The notes below the pieces were generated by a model. The model did no database searches, was not told the origin of the DNA, and saw only the letters and a list, made by a program, of their open reading frames with translations. A stretch of DNA of 64,000 nucleotides from Rhodovulum visakhapatnamense (GTDB lineage Bacteria; Pseudomonadota; Alphaproteobacteria; Rhodobacterales; Rhodobacteraceae), in contig NZ_SOEB01000013.1 of NCBI RefSeq assembly GCF_004365965.1, positions 62,001 to 126,000 on the forward strand, written 5' to 3'. Shown one piece after another: positions 18,185 to 27,065 of the stretch (the first letter of the stretch is position 1; every line of letters begins with the position of its first letter). The position numbers and the translations under genes are program-made.

Positions 18185-18195
18185 GGCCGGACATT

Positions 18196-18229
18196 AATCA
18201 AACGATTGACCAAATTCAATCGTTTGATT
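18196..18229. promoter_or_regulatory. Perfect inverted repeat, probable TetR operator
   Basis: AATCAAACGATTGA (18196-18209) and TCAATCGTTTGATT (18216-18229) are exact reverse complements, six bases apart, immediately before the TetR start codon at 18184. It is AT-rich in a GC-rich setting, and each arm is itself partly palindromic (AATC...GATT). The 3' end of the ROK gene (18249) is 20 bases away, so the site serves only the exporter operon. Confidence 0.85.
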
Positions 18230-18248
18230 GACCCCGGCCCGCAGCCCC

Positions 18249-19466
18249 TCAGACCGGCGCCAGCAAGGCGTTCTGGTCGACGAGGAAGCGTTCCGACATG
18301 GCCAGACAGGCGCCGCCCAGGGCGCGCGCATCGGGGCCGACGGTGCCCGCCATGATCGCCGGCGGCCGGATGCCCGTCGTGTCGATCCGACCGAAGGCCA
18401 CGCGCACCTCCTCGACCAGCCGGGCCCGGACCGAGGACGGCATCCAGCCGTCGATCAGCGCCGCGCCGATATCGAGCACCGATCCGGTGGCGGCGATGGC
18501 CACCGCGATGGCCTGCGCGGCCAGCAGGATCCATTCCTGCAGGATGATCTCGTCGATCGCCCAGGCGTCGGGCGAGGTCCAAAGCGCCTCGGCATCCTCG
18601 TTGTTCTCGGCCAGCATCCGTTCCAGCGTCGCCAGCGAGGCCACGTCGATAAGCTGCGCGCTTTTGCGGCTTTCGGACTGAACCGGCATCGAGCCCAGCG
18701 CCCCGGCATTGCCGGTGCTGCCGGTGAACAGGCTGCCATTGAGCACGATGCCGCCGCCGATGAAATAGCCGATGAAGAAATGGACGAAATCGGGCGGCAC
18801 CTCGGCGCTGCCCAGCACAAGCTCGGCACCGCAGGCGGCCGAGGCATCGTTCTGCAGATAGACCGGAAATTCGACCCGCTCGGCCAGTTCGGTCCGCACA
18901 TCGCGCACCCGCCAGGCATCCATGTCCGCGCGCGGCGCCCCGATCGACTGGATCCAGTCCCACATCTGGAACGGAATCGCGATGCCCAGACCCGAGATCC
19001 GGTCCGCATGGGACTGCGGCAACTGCCCCATGATCTCGTCCATCCCGGCCAGCGCGAACCGCAGCACCGAATCGGGCGTCGGATAGGCATGGCGCGCGCC
19101 GACCCGGGCCAGCACATCGCCCAGGAAATCGGTCAGCACCAGTTGCAGGCTGCGCCGCCCGACCTTGAGCCCGAAGAAGAAGGCCCCGTCCGCCGCCAGC
19201 CCGATCGGGACCGAGGGCTGGCCCACCTTGCCGCGCACCGGCTCGCTGCGCACCAGCAGCCCGTCGGCCTCGAGCGCCCGCATGATCACCGAAACGGTCT
19301 GCGCCGACAGCCCGGTCATGCGCGCGATCTGTGCCTTGGGCAACGGTCCGGTCCGGCGCAGGATGGTCAGCACAAGCCGTTCGTTATGCGCCCGCATCCC
19401 GCTTTGATTGGTCCCGCGGACCATGGGCCGTTGCAGCAGCGCAAGCTTGTTCACAGGCGTCTCCAT
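18249..19466 (-). CDS. ROK-family transcriptional regulator of the frc operon
   Basis: 405-residue repressor-type ROK protein. The N-terminal winged helix (about residues 25-75) contains RTGPLPKAQIARMTGLSAQTVSVIMR. The sugar-kinase-like ROK domain follows, with GLGIAIPF and a glycine-rich GYFIGGGIVLNG region. It is transcribed away from frcB across a 154-base gap that holds a perfect inverted repeat. ROK regulators sit beside frc operons in rhizobia and sense the sugar or its phosphate. The kinase domain is probably sensory rather than catalytic, since the zinc-binding cysteine cluster of true ROK kinases is not seen. Confidence 0.9.
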   Translation of the reverse strand: METPVNKLALLQRPMVRGTNQSGMRAHNERLVLTILRRTGPLPKAQIARMTGLSAQTVSVIMRALEADGLLVRSEPVRGKVGQPSVPIGLAADGAFFFGLKVGRRSLQLVLTDFLGDVLARVGARHAYPTPDSVLRFALAGMDEIMGQLPQSHADRISGLGIAIPFQMWDWIQSIGAPRADMDAWRVRDVRTELAERVEFPVYLQNDASAACGAELVLGSAEVPPDFVHFFIGYFIGGGIVLNGSLFTGSTGNAGALGSMPVQSESRKSAQLIDVASLATLERMLAENNEDAEALWTSPDAWAIDEIILQEWILLAAQAIAVAIAATGSVLDIGAALIDGWMPSSVRARLVEEVRVAFGRIDTTGIRPPAIMAGTVGPDARALGGACLAMSERFLVDQNALLAPV

Positions 19467-19503
19467 CCCAAAACCGCCGCGAAAATGCCTATGGCATGCC
19501 AGC

Positions 19504-19542
19504 TTGTCAATAAATAATTCATGTAGTCTTATTTATTGACAA
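19504..19542. promoter_or_regulatory. Perfect inverted repeat between ROK gene and frcB, probable ROK operator and divergent promoters
   Basis: TTGTCAATAAATAA (19504-19517) and TTATTTATTGACAA (19529-19542) are exact reverse complements with an 11-base spacer. Each arm ends in a TTGACA/TTGTCA -35-like sequence. On the minus strand TTGTCA is followed after 17 bases by AATTAT. A repressor bound here would block both directions. Confidence 0.85.
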
Positions 19543-19620
19543 AAGCCCTCCGACTGCCGCCAAATTCCCTCGACCCGGAACCGGAAGACCGGCCGAGTCG
19601 CTGCTTTGGGAGGGAAGACA

Positions 19621-20652
19621 ATGCCACGACCCGCCAGAAGGCCGGGCCTGGCGCTGGGGGCGATTGCCCTTGCGCTTCTGGGCTCCGGGGCGGCCGCAGC
19701 CGATCCCGTCGGGGCCTGCCTGATCACCAAGACCGACACCAACCCGTTCTTCGTCAAGATGCGCGAGGGCGCGGCCGCCAAGGCCCGCGAACTGGGCATC
19801 GACCTCGACAGCTATGCCGGCAAGGTGGACGGCGACAACGAGACCCAGGTCGCGGCCATCGAGACCTGCATCGCCAATGGGGTCAAGGGCATCCTGCTGA
19901 CAGCGTCGAACACCTCGGCCATCGTGCCCGCGGTGCGGCAGGCGCGCGATGCGGGCATTCTGGTGATCGCGCTCGACACGCCGCTCGACCCGATCGAGGC
20001 GGCGGACATGACCTTCGCCACCGACAATTTCAAGGCGGGCGAGCTGATCGGCCAATGGGCGCGCGCCCGGCTTGGCGCCGAGGCGGACACCGCCCGGATC
20101 GCGCTTCTGGATCTCGACATCAGCCAGCCCACGGTGGGCGTGCTGCGCGACCAGGGCTTCCTGCAGGGCTTCGGCATCGACATTGCCGATCCGAAGAAAT
20201 GGGGCGACGAAAGCGACCCGCGGATCGTCGGACACGATGTCACCCAGGGCAATCAGGAGGGCGGACGGCGCGCGATGGAAAACCTGCTGGCGACCGATCC
20301 GTCGCTGAGCCTTGTCTACACCATCAACGAACCGGCCGCCGCCGGAGCCTTCGAGGCGCTGAAGGCGGTCGGCCGCGACGGCGCCGTCACCATCGTCTCG
20401 GTCGATGGCGGCTGCCCCGGCGTCGAGAACGTCAAGGCGGGCGTGATCGGCGCCACCTCGCAGCAATACCCGCTGCTGATGGCCTCGAAGGGCATCGAGG
20501 CCATCGCCGCCTTCGCGCGGGACGGCACCCGCCCCGAGGCCACCGAGGGCAAGAGCTTCTTCGACACAGGGGTCACCCTCGTCACGGACGCGCCGGTCGA
20601 GGGGGTCGAGTCGATCTCGGCCGAAGAGGCGCTCGGCCTCTGCTGGGGCTGA
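19621..20652 (+). CDS. frcB: Fructose-type sugar ABC transporter, periplasmic binding protein FrcB
   Basis: 343-residue periplasmic receptor of the CUT2 class. ATG at 19621 is preceded by GGGAGGGA; an ATG 15 bases earlier lacks a ribosome site. Signal peptide of about 25 residues (to AAAADP). The match to Sinorhizobium FrcB is strong in remembered stretches: [62 protein letters not shown] and GATSQQYPL. FrcB binds fructose, and also mannose and ribose in rhizobia. It is the first gene of frcBCAK. A 22-bp palindrome follows the stop. Confidence 0.93.
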   Translation: MPRPARRPGLALGAIALALLGSGAAAADPVGACLITKTDTNPFFVKMREGAAAKARELGIDLDSYAGKVDGDNETQVAAIETCIANGVKGILLTASNTSAIVPAVRQARDAGILVIALDTPLDPIEAADMTFATDNFKAGELIGQWARARLGAEADTARIALLDLDISQPTVGVLRDQGFLQGFGIDIADPKKWGDESDPRIVGHDVTQGNQEGGRRAMENLLATDPSLSLVYTINEPAAAGAFEALKAVGRDGAVTIVSVDGGCPGVENVKAGVIGATSQQYPLLMASKGIEAIAAFARDGTRPEATEGKSFFDTGVTLVTDAPVEGVESISAEEALGLCWG

Positions 20653-20659
20653 CCGCCCC

Positions 20660-20681
20660 CCTCCCCGCCCGGGCGGGGAGG
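20660..20681. repeat. 22-bp perfect palindrome between frcB and frcC
   Basis: Bases 20660-20681 are exactly self-complementary (core CCCCGCCCGGGCGGGG). In RNA it would form a very stable 9-bp hairpin with a 4-base loop eight bases after the frcB stop. Such stems after binding-protein genes protect the upstream mRNA, so that the receptor is made in excess over the membrane subunits. Confidence 0.8.
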
Positions 20682-20729
20682 CACCAACCGCCCTGCCGGA
20701 GCCGGACCGCTCCAGGGGAAGGAGGAACC

Positions 20730-21809
20730 ATGTCGTCGCAAGCCGAGCCGACAGAGGATTTCGAGGGCATCGCGGCCCGCGCCCCGAACCGGCATGCGGC
20801 CTTCCAGCCGCATCGCAAGGGCGCGATGGGGCGCGCGCACGACCTCTTGCATGCCACCCCGGCGCTGGTGCCGATGATCGTGCTGATCGCCGCCGTCGCG
20901 GTCTTCGGGCTGGTGCTGGGGGGCAAGTTCTTCTCGCCCTTCGCGCTGACGCTGATCCTGCAGCAGGTGCAGATCGTGGGCGTGCTGGCCGCGGCGCAAA
21001 GCCTGATCGTGCTGACGGCGGGCATCGACCTGTCGGTGGGCGCGACCGCGGTCTTCTGCTCGGTCATCATGGGCAAGCTCGTCTTCGACGTCGGCCTGCC
21101 CGCGCCCCTGGCGGTGCTGGCCGGGCTGATCGCCGGCACCGCCATCGGCGGGCTGAACGGCTGGCTGGTCAGCCGGGTCCGCCTGCCGCCCTTCATCGTG
21201 ACGCTCGGGATGTGGCAGATCGTGCTGGCCGCGACCTATCTCTCTTCCGGCAACGAAACCATCCGTGCCCAGGATATCGAGGCGACCGCGCCCTTCCTGC
21301 AATTCCTCGGCGGCAAGCTGCAACTGGGCGGCGCCACCCTGACCTTCGGCGTGATCCTGATGCTGCTGCTGGTGCTGGTCCTGGCCTATGCGCTGCGCTC
21401 GACCGCCTGGGGGCGGCACGTCTACGCCGTCGGCGACGATCCCGAGGCGGCGGCGCTGGCCGGGGTCGACGTGCACCGGACGCTGATGTCGGTCTACCTG
21501 CTGGTGGGCCTCATCTGCGCGCTGGCGGGCTGGGTGATGATCGGGCGGTTCGGATCGGTCTCGCCCTCGGCCACCACCGGCGTGATCGGCAACATCCAGT
21601 CGATCACCGCCGTGGTGATCGGGGGGATTTCGCTCTTCGGCGGGCGCGGCTCGATCCTCGGGGCGTTCTTCGGCGCGCTGATCGTCGGCGTGTTCGAACT
21701 TGGGCTCAGGATGGCCGGGGCCAACCCGCAATGGACCTTCCTGCTGATCGGCGCGCTCATCATCGGCGCGGTGGCGGTGGACCAATGGATCAGAAAGGTG
21801 TCGGCATGA
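20730..21809 (+). CDS. frcC: Fructose-type sugar ABC transporter permease FrcC
   Basis: 359-residue CUT2-class membrane subunit (RbsC-like) with 8-10 helices. ATG at 20730 follows GGAAGGAGGAACC. Landmarks are the LTAGIDLSVGA motif near residue 98, and the AVGDDPEAAALAGVDV and GNIQSITAVVIGGISLFGGRG coupling regions. The N-terminal 45 residues are a hydrophilic cytoplasmic tail. It overlaps frcA by four bases (ATGA). Confidence 0.94.
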   Translation: MSSQAEPTEDFEGIAARAPNRHAAFQPHRKGAMGRAHDLLHATPALVPMIVLIAAVAVFGLVLGGKFFSPFALTLILQQVQIVGVLAAAQSLIVLTAGIDLSVGATAVFCSVIMGKLVFDVGLPAPLAVLAGLIAGTAIGGLNGWLVSRVRLPPFIVTLGMWQIVLAATYLSSGNETIRAQDIEATAPFLQFLGGKLQLGGATLTFGVILMLLLVLVLAYALRSTAWGRHVYAVGDDPEAAALAGVDVHRTLMSVYLLVGLICALAGWVMIGRFGSVSPSATTGVIGNIQSITAVVIGGISLFGGRGSILGAFFGALIVGVFELGLRMAGANPQWTFLLIGALIIGAVAVDQWIRKVSA

Positions 21810-22585
21810 CGGACCCGGTTCTTTCCGCCCGCGGACTGGTCAAGCGCTATGGCCGCGTCACCGCGCTCGACCGCTGCGACTTCGACCTGATGCCGGGCGA
21901 GATCCTGGCGGTGATCGGCGATAACGGCGCGGGCAAGTCGACGCTGATCAAGGCGATCTCGGGCGCGGTGATCCCCGACGCGGGCGAGATCCGGCTGGAG
22001 GGTCGGCCCGTCCGCTTTGCCTCGCCTATCGAGGCGCGGCAGGCGGGCATCGAGACGGTCTACCAGACGCTGGCGATGTCGCCCGCGCTGTCGATCGCCG
22101 ACAACATGTTCATGGGCCGCGAGCTGCGCTGTTCCGGCATCATGGGCACCCTCTTCCGCAGGCTCGACCGCCGGGCGATGGAGGCCTTCGCCCGCGAAAA
22201 GCTGAACGATCTGGGGCTGATGACCATCCAGAACATCGCCCAGCCGGTCGAGACCCTGTCGGGCGGCCAGCGTCAGGGGGTGGCGGTCGCGCGGGCCGCG
22301 GCCTTCGGGTCCCGGCTGATCATTCTGGACGAGCCGACCGCGGCGCTCGGGGTGAAGGAAAGCCGCCGGGTGCTGGACCTGATCCTCGATGTGCGCGCGC
22401 GGGGCTTGCCGATCATCCTGATCAGTCACAACATGCCCCATGTCTTCGAGGTTGCGGACCGGATTCACATCCACCGGCTGGGGCGGCGGCTGTGCACGAT
22501 CCGCCCGGCCGATCATTCCATGTCGGATGCGGTGGCCTTCATGACCGGGGCGCGTACCCCGCCCGACGTGATGGAGGCGGCATGA
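21806..22585 (+). CDS. frcA: Fructose-type sugar ABC transporter ATPase FrcA
   Basis: 259-residue ATPase with one nucleotide-binding domain, unlike the double-domain RbsA/XylG. Walker A GDNGAGKST near residue 38, signature LSGGQRQGVAVARA, Walker B LIILDEPTAALG, switch histidine LISHNMPHVF. Its start overlaps the frcC stop and its stop overlaps frcK, so translation is coupled along the operon. Confidence 0.94.
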   Translation: MTDPVLSARGLVKRYGRVTALDRCDFDLMPGEILAVIGDNGAGKSTLIKAISGAVIPDAGEIRLEGRPVRFASPIEARQAGIETVYQTLAMSPALSIADNMFMGRELRCSGIMGTLFRRLDRRAMEAFAREKLNDLGLMTIQNIAQPVETLSGGQRQGVAVARAAAFGSRLIILDEPTAALGVKESRRVLDLILDVRARGLPIILISHNMPHVFEVADRIHIHRLGRRLCTIRPADHSMSDAVAFMTGARTPPDVMEAA

Positions 22586-23241
22586 GCGCCCCGCCCGACC
22601 TGCAGGCGCTGGCCGCCCGGGTTCTGGCCGCCCCGCCCCGCCGCACGCGACGGCTGGTGGCGCTGGCCGGGCCGCCCGGCAGCGGCAAGAGCACCCTCGC
22701 CCGGCGGCTGTCCGGGCAGCTGGCCGAAATGGGCCATGCCGCGCCGGTGGTGCCGATGGACGGCTTCCATCTCGACAACCGGCTGCTGTCCGCGCGGGGC
22801 CTTCTCGCGCGCAAGGGCGCGCCCGAAAGCTTCGACGTGGCCGGGCTTCTCAGGCTGGTCGACGCGCTGGCGGCGGGCGGCGAGGTGATCCATCCGGTCT
22901 TCGACCGTGCCCGCGACAGTGCCATCGCCGGGGCCGGGGCGGTGGCCGAGACCGACCGGACCGCGATCCTCGAGGGCAATTACCTGCTGTTCGATGCCCC
23001 GCCCTGGCGCGCGCTGGCCGGGTTCTGGGATGTCTCGGTCTTCCTGGCCGTCCCCGAGGAAGACCTGTTGAGCCGCCTCACGACCCGCTGGCTCGACCAC
23101 GGGCTGGCCCCCGAGGCGGCGCGCGACCGGGCCGAGCGCAACGACATGGCCAATGCCCGTCTGGTGGCCGCGCGGCGTCTTCCGGCCGATCTGGCGCTCG
23201 GGACGGCCGAGCCCCTGCCCGGCACAAGGACGCCCGCGTGA
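22582..23241 (+). CDS. frcK: FrcK-like P-loop kinase
   Basis: 219-residue P-loop kinase of the uridine kinase/pantothenate kinase fold, the FrcK type found as the fourth gene of frc operons. Walker A GPPGSGKST at about residues 31-39; the VPMDGFHLDNRLL segment is typical of this group and holds the likely catalytic aspartate. ATG at 22582 overlaps the frcA stop. The substrate has not been settled in the family as far as I know; phosphorylation of the imported sugar is the obvious guess from context. It overlaps the isomerase gene through GTGA. Confidence 0.85.
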   Translation: MSAPPDLQALAARVLAAPPRRTRRLVALAGPPGSGKSTLARRLSGQLAEMGHAAPVVPMDGFHLDNRLLSARGLLARKGAPESFDVAGLLRLVDALAAGGEVIHPVFDRARDSAIAGAGAVAETDRTAILEGNYLLFDAPPWRALAGFWDVSVFLAVPEEDLLSRLTTRWLDHGLAPEAARDRAERNDMANARLVAARRLPADLALGTAEPLPGTRTPA

Positions 23242-23906
23242 AACGATCCGAAATCAACGCGATCCTTGCGGACAGCCAGGCCTTCATCCGGTCCTTCGGC
23301 CTGCCCTTGCCGCCCTTCGCCGACTGGCGCCCCGACAGGATCGCCGCGCCCGAGGCCGCCGAGATCCGCAGCCGGGGCCTTGGCTGGGACATCACCGATT
23401 ACGGTCAGGGCCGGTTCGCGACGCTGGGGCTTGTGCTTTTCACCGCGCGAAACGGGCGGCACGCCGATCTCGCCCGGGGGCGCGGCATGGTCTATGCCGA
23501 GAAGATCATGATCTCGCGGGTGGGCCAGCTCTCGCCCATGCACCGGCACCGGCTGAAGACCGAGGACATCATCAATCGCGGCGGCGGCACGCTGGTGCTG
23601 CAGCTTCACGCCGCCGATGCCGAGGGCGACATCGACCCTGACGCCGATCTGCGGGTGATGTCCGACGGGATCGCGCAGGACCTGCCGCCCGGCGGCCTGC
23701 TGCGGCTGGCGCCGGGCAGCAGCGTGACCCTGTCCCCCGACATCTGGCATGCCTTCTGGGCCGAAGGCGAAGACGTCCTGCTGGCCGAGGTCTCGACGGT
23801 CAATGACGACCGCACCGACAATGTCTTCGCCGACCCGATCGGACGCTTTCCCGAGATCGAGGAAGACGTGCCCGCGACCCGGCTGCTGGTGTCGGACTAC
23901 GCCTGA
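23238..23906 (+). CDS. D-lyxose/D-mannose isomerase family protein
   Basis: 222-residue cupin-fold sugar isomerase (the DUF1498 / D-lyxose ketol-isomerase family), which interconverts lyxose with xylulose or mannose with fructose. Metal ligands are visible in SPMHRHRLKTEDIINRGGG and the C-terminal DIWHAFW. It starts with GTG at 23238, overlapping the frcK stop (GTGA), so it is the fifth and last gene of the frc operon. With FrcBCA accepting several sugars, it would convert an imported aldose to fructose or xylulose. Which sugar is used cannot be read from sequence. Confidence 0.85.
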   Translation: MKRSEINAILADSQAFIRSFGLPLPPFADWRPDRIAAPEAAEIRSRGLGWDITDYGQGRFATLGLVLFTARNGRHADLARGRGMVYAEKIMISRVGQLSPMHRHRLKTEDIINRGGGTLVLQLHAADAEGDIDPDADLRVMSDGIAQDLPPGGLLRLAPGSSVTLSPDIWHAFWAEGEDVLLAEVSTVNDDRTDNVFADPIGRFPEIEEDVPATRLLVSDYA

Positions 23907-23952
23907 TCCGCATCCCCGGACAAGACCGCCGACAAGCCCCCCGGACAAGACA

Positions 23953-23978
23953 AAGGCGCCCGGATCGCCGGACGCCTT
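23953..23978. terminator. Shared terminator between isomerase gene and opgC
   Basis: AAGGCG (23953-23958) pairs with CGCCTT (23973-23978), and an inner CCGG/CCGG stem closes a 4-base ATCG loop. On the minus strand the stem is followed by TTTGTCTTG, so it terminates opgC best. It sits in the 96-base convergent gap. Confidence 0.65.
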
Positions 23979-24002
23979 GCGGTCTCATGGCCGGGACCGG
24001 CG

Positions 24003-25298
24003 CTACTCGGCCGGCTGCAACCCCGGGGCACGGCCCGTGGCCGGAAGCGCCGCCGGGCGCGGATCGCCGGGCAGGCCCGGATGCGGCACGGGCACCGCGG
24101 CCGGCGCCTCGACCGGCGCCTCGACCGGCGCGGCAAAGGGGGTGGTCCGCCGGTCCCGGCGGGACGCCTCGCCCAGCACAGCCGCGACCAGCATCGCGGC
24201 CACACCCAGCGGCGGCAGCAGCCAGGGCAACAGCGCCAGATCGGGACGCCCGTCCATCAGCACCTGGAAGCTCAGCGACACCACCGTACCGAAGGAGAAC
24301 ACCAGAAGCCCCTGCCGCCCCATCAGCCGCAGCGGCGCGGCCAGCGCGCTGCCTGCGATCCGGGTGACCCAGGGCAGGCAGGACAGCACATAGAACAGCG
24401 CCAGCACATGCAGCATCCGCGGCAGCGAGACATAGGTCTTGTCGAAGCCCACCAGATGGAAGGGCAGCCCCGCCTCGCCCGCCTGACGCATAATCGCGTT
24501 CAGCCGCTCGCCCAGCGCCGGAACCTGCGCCCAGACCAGCACGAAGCCCAGGAACCCGGCGGCCGCCCAGAACAGCCAGCGCCGCCGCGCGACAAGGCGT
24601 TCGCCACGCCGCATCTGGATGCCGGTCAACAGGCCCAGCACGAAGATGATCTGCCAGGACAGCGGGTTGAAGAACCAGCCGCCGGGATTGGGATAGTTCG
24701 GCAGGTCGATCCGCCACATGCCTGCCACGAACCACATCGCGATCGAGATCGACACCATCAGAAGCGGCGCCCGCATGCCGATCAGGATCGCGAGCGGCGC
24801 GAACAGCAGCAGCACCGAATAGGCCGGCAGGATGTTCACATAGCCGAACTGGTGGGTCAGCAGCGGAATGCCGATCAGCGCCTCTCCGGTATTCTCGAAG
24901 ACCTGGCGCAGGTTGATCTTGGTCAGCAGGTCCGGCACGTCGAACGCCATCGCGCCCCAGGCGAAGATGGCGATGGCCCAGGCGCTCAGCAGCACATGCA
25001 CGATGTAAAGCGTCCAGGACCGGCCCCAGATCGGCCGGATCGCGGCCCAAAGCCCGTTCAGCCGGATCTGCGGCGCGGCGAAGCGGCCCGAATAGGCCAT
25101 CCCCGCGGCGATGCCCGACATCACGAAGAACGCCTCGGCCGCGTCGGAAAAGCCGAAATTCCGGATCGTCCAGTTTTCATAGGGGTTGCCGGGCACATGG
25201 TCGATGAAGATCATCACCAGCGCGAGGCCGCGGAAGGCGTCGATCCGCGGATCGCGCGGTCGCTTCTTCGGCACGGAAACCGTGTCAGGCCGCTGCAT
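24003..25298 (-). CDS. opgC: OpgC, succinyl-modifying acyltransferase of periplasmic glucans
   Basis: 431-residue inner-membrane protein with about ten helices, of the OpgC family that attaches succinyl groups to osmoregulated periplasmic glucans. Conserved features are the start of the acyltransferase fold RDPRIDAFRGLALVMIFIDH near residue 15 and the SDAAEAFFVMSGI segment. The ATG at 25298 is chosen for the AGGAGG six bases upstream; the frame could begin at 25343 without one. It overlaps opgH by 14 bases. The C-terminal 60 residues are a proline/alanine-rich tail with EAPVEAP repeats. It is the last gene of the opgGIHC operon, as in Rhodobacter sphaeroides. Confidence 0.9.
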   Translation of the reverse strand: MQRPDTVSVPKKRPRDPRIDAFRGLALVMIFIDHVPGNPYENWTIRNFGFSDAAEAFFVMSGIAAGMAYSGRFAAPQIRLNGLWAAIRPIWGRSWTLYIVHVLLSAWAIAIFAWGAMAFDVPDLLTKINLRQVFENTGEALIGIPLLTHQFGYVNILPAYSVLLLFAPLAILIGMRAPLLMVSISIAMWFVAGMWRIDLPNYPNPGGWFFNPLSWQIIFVLGLLTGIQMRRGERLVARRRWLFWAAAGFLGFVLVWAQVPALGERLNAIMRQAGEAGLPFHLVGFDKTYVSLPRMLHVLALFYVLSCLPWVTRIAGSALAAPLRLMGRQGLLVFSFGTVVSLSFQVLMDGRPDLALLPWLLPPLGVAAMLVAAVLGEASRRDRRTTPFAAPVEAPVEAPAAVPVPHPGLPGDPRPAALPATGRAPGLQPAE

Positions 25299-27054
25299 CC
25301 AGAGCCTCCTTGCGGGCGTCCTCGGCGATCCAGCGGCGGACACAGTCGCGGTAGGCCCGGATGACCGGGGCCGCGTCGGCTTCCTGCGGAACGGCGAAGA
25401 GCGTGTGGGTCAGGGGGCGCGAGGTCCAGGCGATCAGAAGCGGCGCGATCAGCATCGGCAGGCAGACCGGCAGCATCCAGACCGTCAGGCCGGGCGCGAT
25501 CCGGGTGACGAGCGCCAGCGCCGCCGCCCCGGTCAGCGAGATCCAGAGCCCGGCGCGCAGCCCCTGCAGGACGGTCAGCTTGCCCTCGCCGCGCTGGTTC
25601 GCGGGCCAGCCGCCATCGCTGCCCGACAGCACCTGCAGCACCGCGCGCGACTGGTACATCAGCATCACCGGCGCCAGAAGCGAGCTGAGCAGGATTTCGG
25701 TCAGCACCGAGGCCGAGGCCCGCACTCCGCCCCCGAAGCCCCGCGCCCGGCGCGTGACGATCGCGCCTGCGAGGATCGACAGCTTGGGCAGAAGCAGCAG
25801 CCCGCAGATGCCGATCACCAGGGTGATGATCTCTTTCGTGCGGTCGGACGGGAAGACCGGGAACAGCTGATAGGGTTCGGGGAAGTAGTCGGGCGCCGGC
25901 GCGAAGACCGTGGCCAGCAGCGAGGCAATGAGGAACGCCCCCCACAGAAGCGAGACGAGATAGGCGAAGATCCCCTGCACGAAGACGAAGCGGCTCCAGA
26001 CCGCAAGCCCCGGCGCCAGCAAGAGACGCATGTGCTGGAGGTTGCCCTGGCACCAGCGGCGGTCGCGCTTGGCATAGGCGAGGATGTTGTCGGGGCCCTC
26101 CTCGAACGAGCCCTCGATGGTCTCGTCGAGCTTCACGCGCCATCCGGCCCGCGCCAGCAGAGCCGCCTCGACATAGTCATGGCTGAGGATATGACCGCCG
26201 AAGGGGGGCTTGCCCTCCAGCGCGGGCAGGCCGCAGCTTTCGGCGAAGGCGCGGACCCGCACCATGGCGTTATGGCCCCAGAACGGCCCGGTATTGCCCT
26301 GCAGCCGCGCCAGCCCCCGGGCGAAGACCGGCGAATGGAAGCTGGCCGAGAACTGCATCGCCCGCCCGAACAGCGAGCCTGCACCGATGATCTTCGGCAG
26401 CGTCTGCAACAGGCCCAGCCTGGGATCGGCCTGCATCCGCGCGATCATCCGGCGGACGGTCACCCCCTCCATCAGGCTGTCGGCATCGAGGATCAGGGCA
26501 AACTCGTAGGCGCCGCCCGAGCTTTGGATGAAGTCCTCGATATTGCCCGCCTTGCGCCCGCGATTGTCGGTCCGGCGGCGGTAGAAGATGCGCCCGGCCC
26601 CGCCGGTCTCGGCCAGAAGCCGGGCGAAGGCGTCGCGCTCGCGCGCCGCGTTGACCGGATCGCGGGTGTCCGAGAGGACGGCGATGTCGCAGCGCAGCCC
26701 CGCGGCCTGGATCGACCCGTCCATCGCGGCGATCCGGGCGAAGGTCGTCACCGGGTCCTCGTTGCAGATCGGGACCAGCACCACCGTCGGTTCGTGCGGC
26801 AGCCGCAGTTGCGGCTCGGGCGCGCGGCGCAGATGGCCGAGCAGGCCGATAAAGGCCCCCGCCGCGCCCCAGGCCAGCCAGGCCGTGGTGATGAAGATCA
26901 GCGTCGTGCGCGCCACATCCCAGGCATCGACGCCATCCTGCGTGGAGGCCTCTGCCAGAAGCGACGCGGCCACGGTCGCGGCTGCAAGGGAAAAGCCGAT
27001 CGCGAGCCCGCGAAGCACGCGGGTCCGGAGGCCGGACGCAAGGATGCGGGACAT
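25285..27054 (-). CDS. opgH: OpgH, glucan glucosyltransferase
   Basis: 589-residue inner-membrane family-2 glycosyltransferase that polymerises glucose from UDP-glucose into the backbone of osmoregulated periplasmic glucans. The catalytic domain shows PICNEDP near residue 95, the DAD motif in LILDADSLMEG, and the processive-enzyme motif RRWCQGNL, with at least six membrane helices around it. The start at 27054 begins 9 bases after the opgI stop; a longer open frame (to 27180) only overlaps opgI out of frame. The length agrees with the Rhodobacter enzyme and is shorter than E. coli OpgH. Confidence 0.92.
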   Translation of the reverse strand: MSRILASGLRTRVLRGLAIGFSLAAATVAASLLAEASTQDGVDAWDVARTTLIFITTAWLAWGAAGAFIGLLGHLRRAPEPQLRLPHEPTVVLVPICNEDPVTTFARIAAMDGSIQAAGLRCDIAVLSDTRDPVNAARERDAFARLLAETGGAGRIFYRRRTDNRGRKAGNIEDFIQSSGGAYEFALILDADSLMEGVTVRRMIARMQADPRLGLLQTLPKIIGAGSLFGRAMQFSASFHSPVFARGLARLQGNTGPFWGHNAMVRVRAFAESCGLPALEGKPPFGGHILSHDYVEAALLARAGWRVKLDETIEGSFEEGPDNILAYAKRDRRWCQGNLQHMRLLLAPGLAVWSRFVFVQGIFAYLVSLLWGAFLIASLLATVFAPAPDYFPEPYQLFPVFPSDRTKEIITLVIGICGLLLLPKLSILAGAIVTRRARGFGGGVRASASVLTEILLSSLLAPVMLMYQSRAVLQVLSGSDGGWPANQRGEGKLTVLQGLRAGLWISLTGAAALALVTRIAPGLTVWMLPVCLPMLIAPLLIAWTSRPLTHTLFAVPQEADAAPVIRAYRDCVRRWIAEDARKEALDAAA

Positions 27055-27065
27055 CTGGTCCGCCG

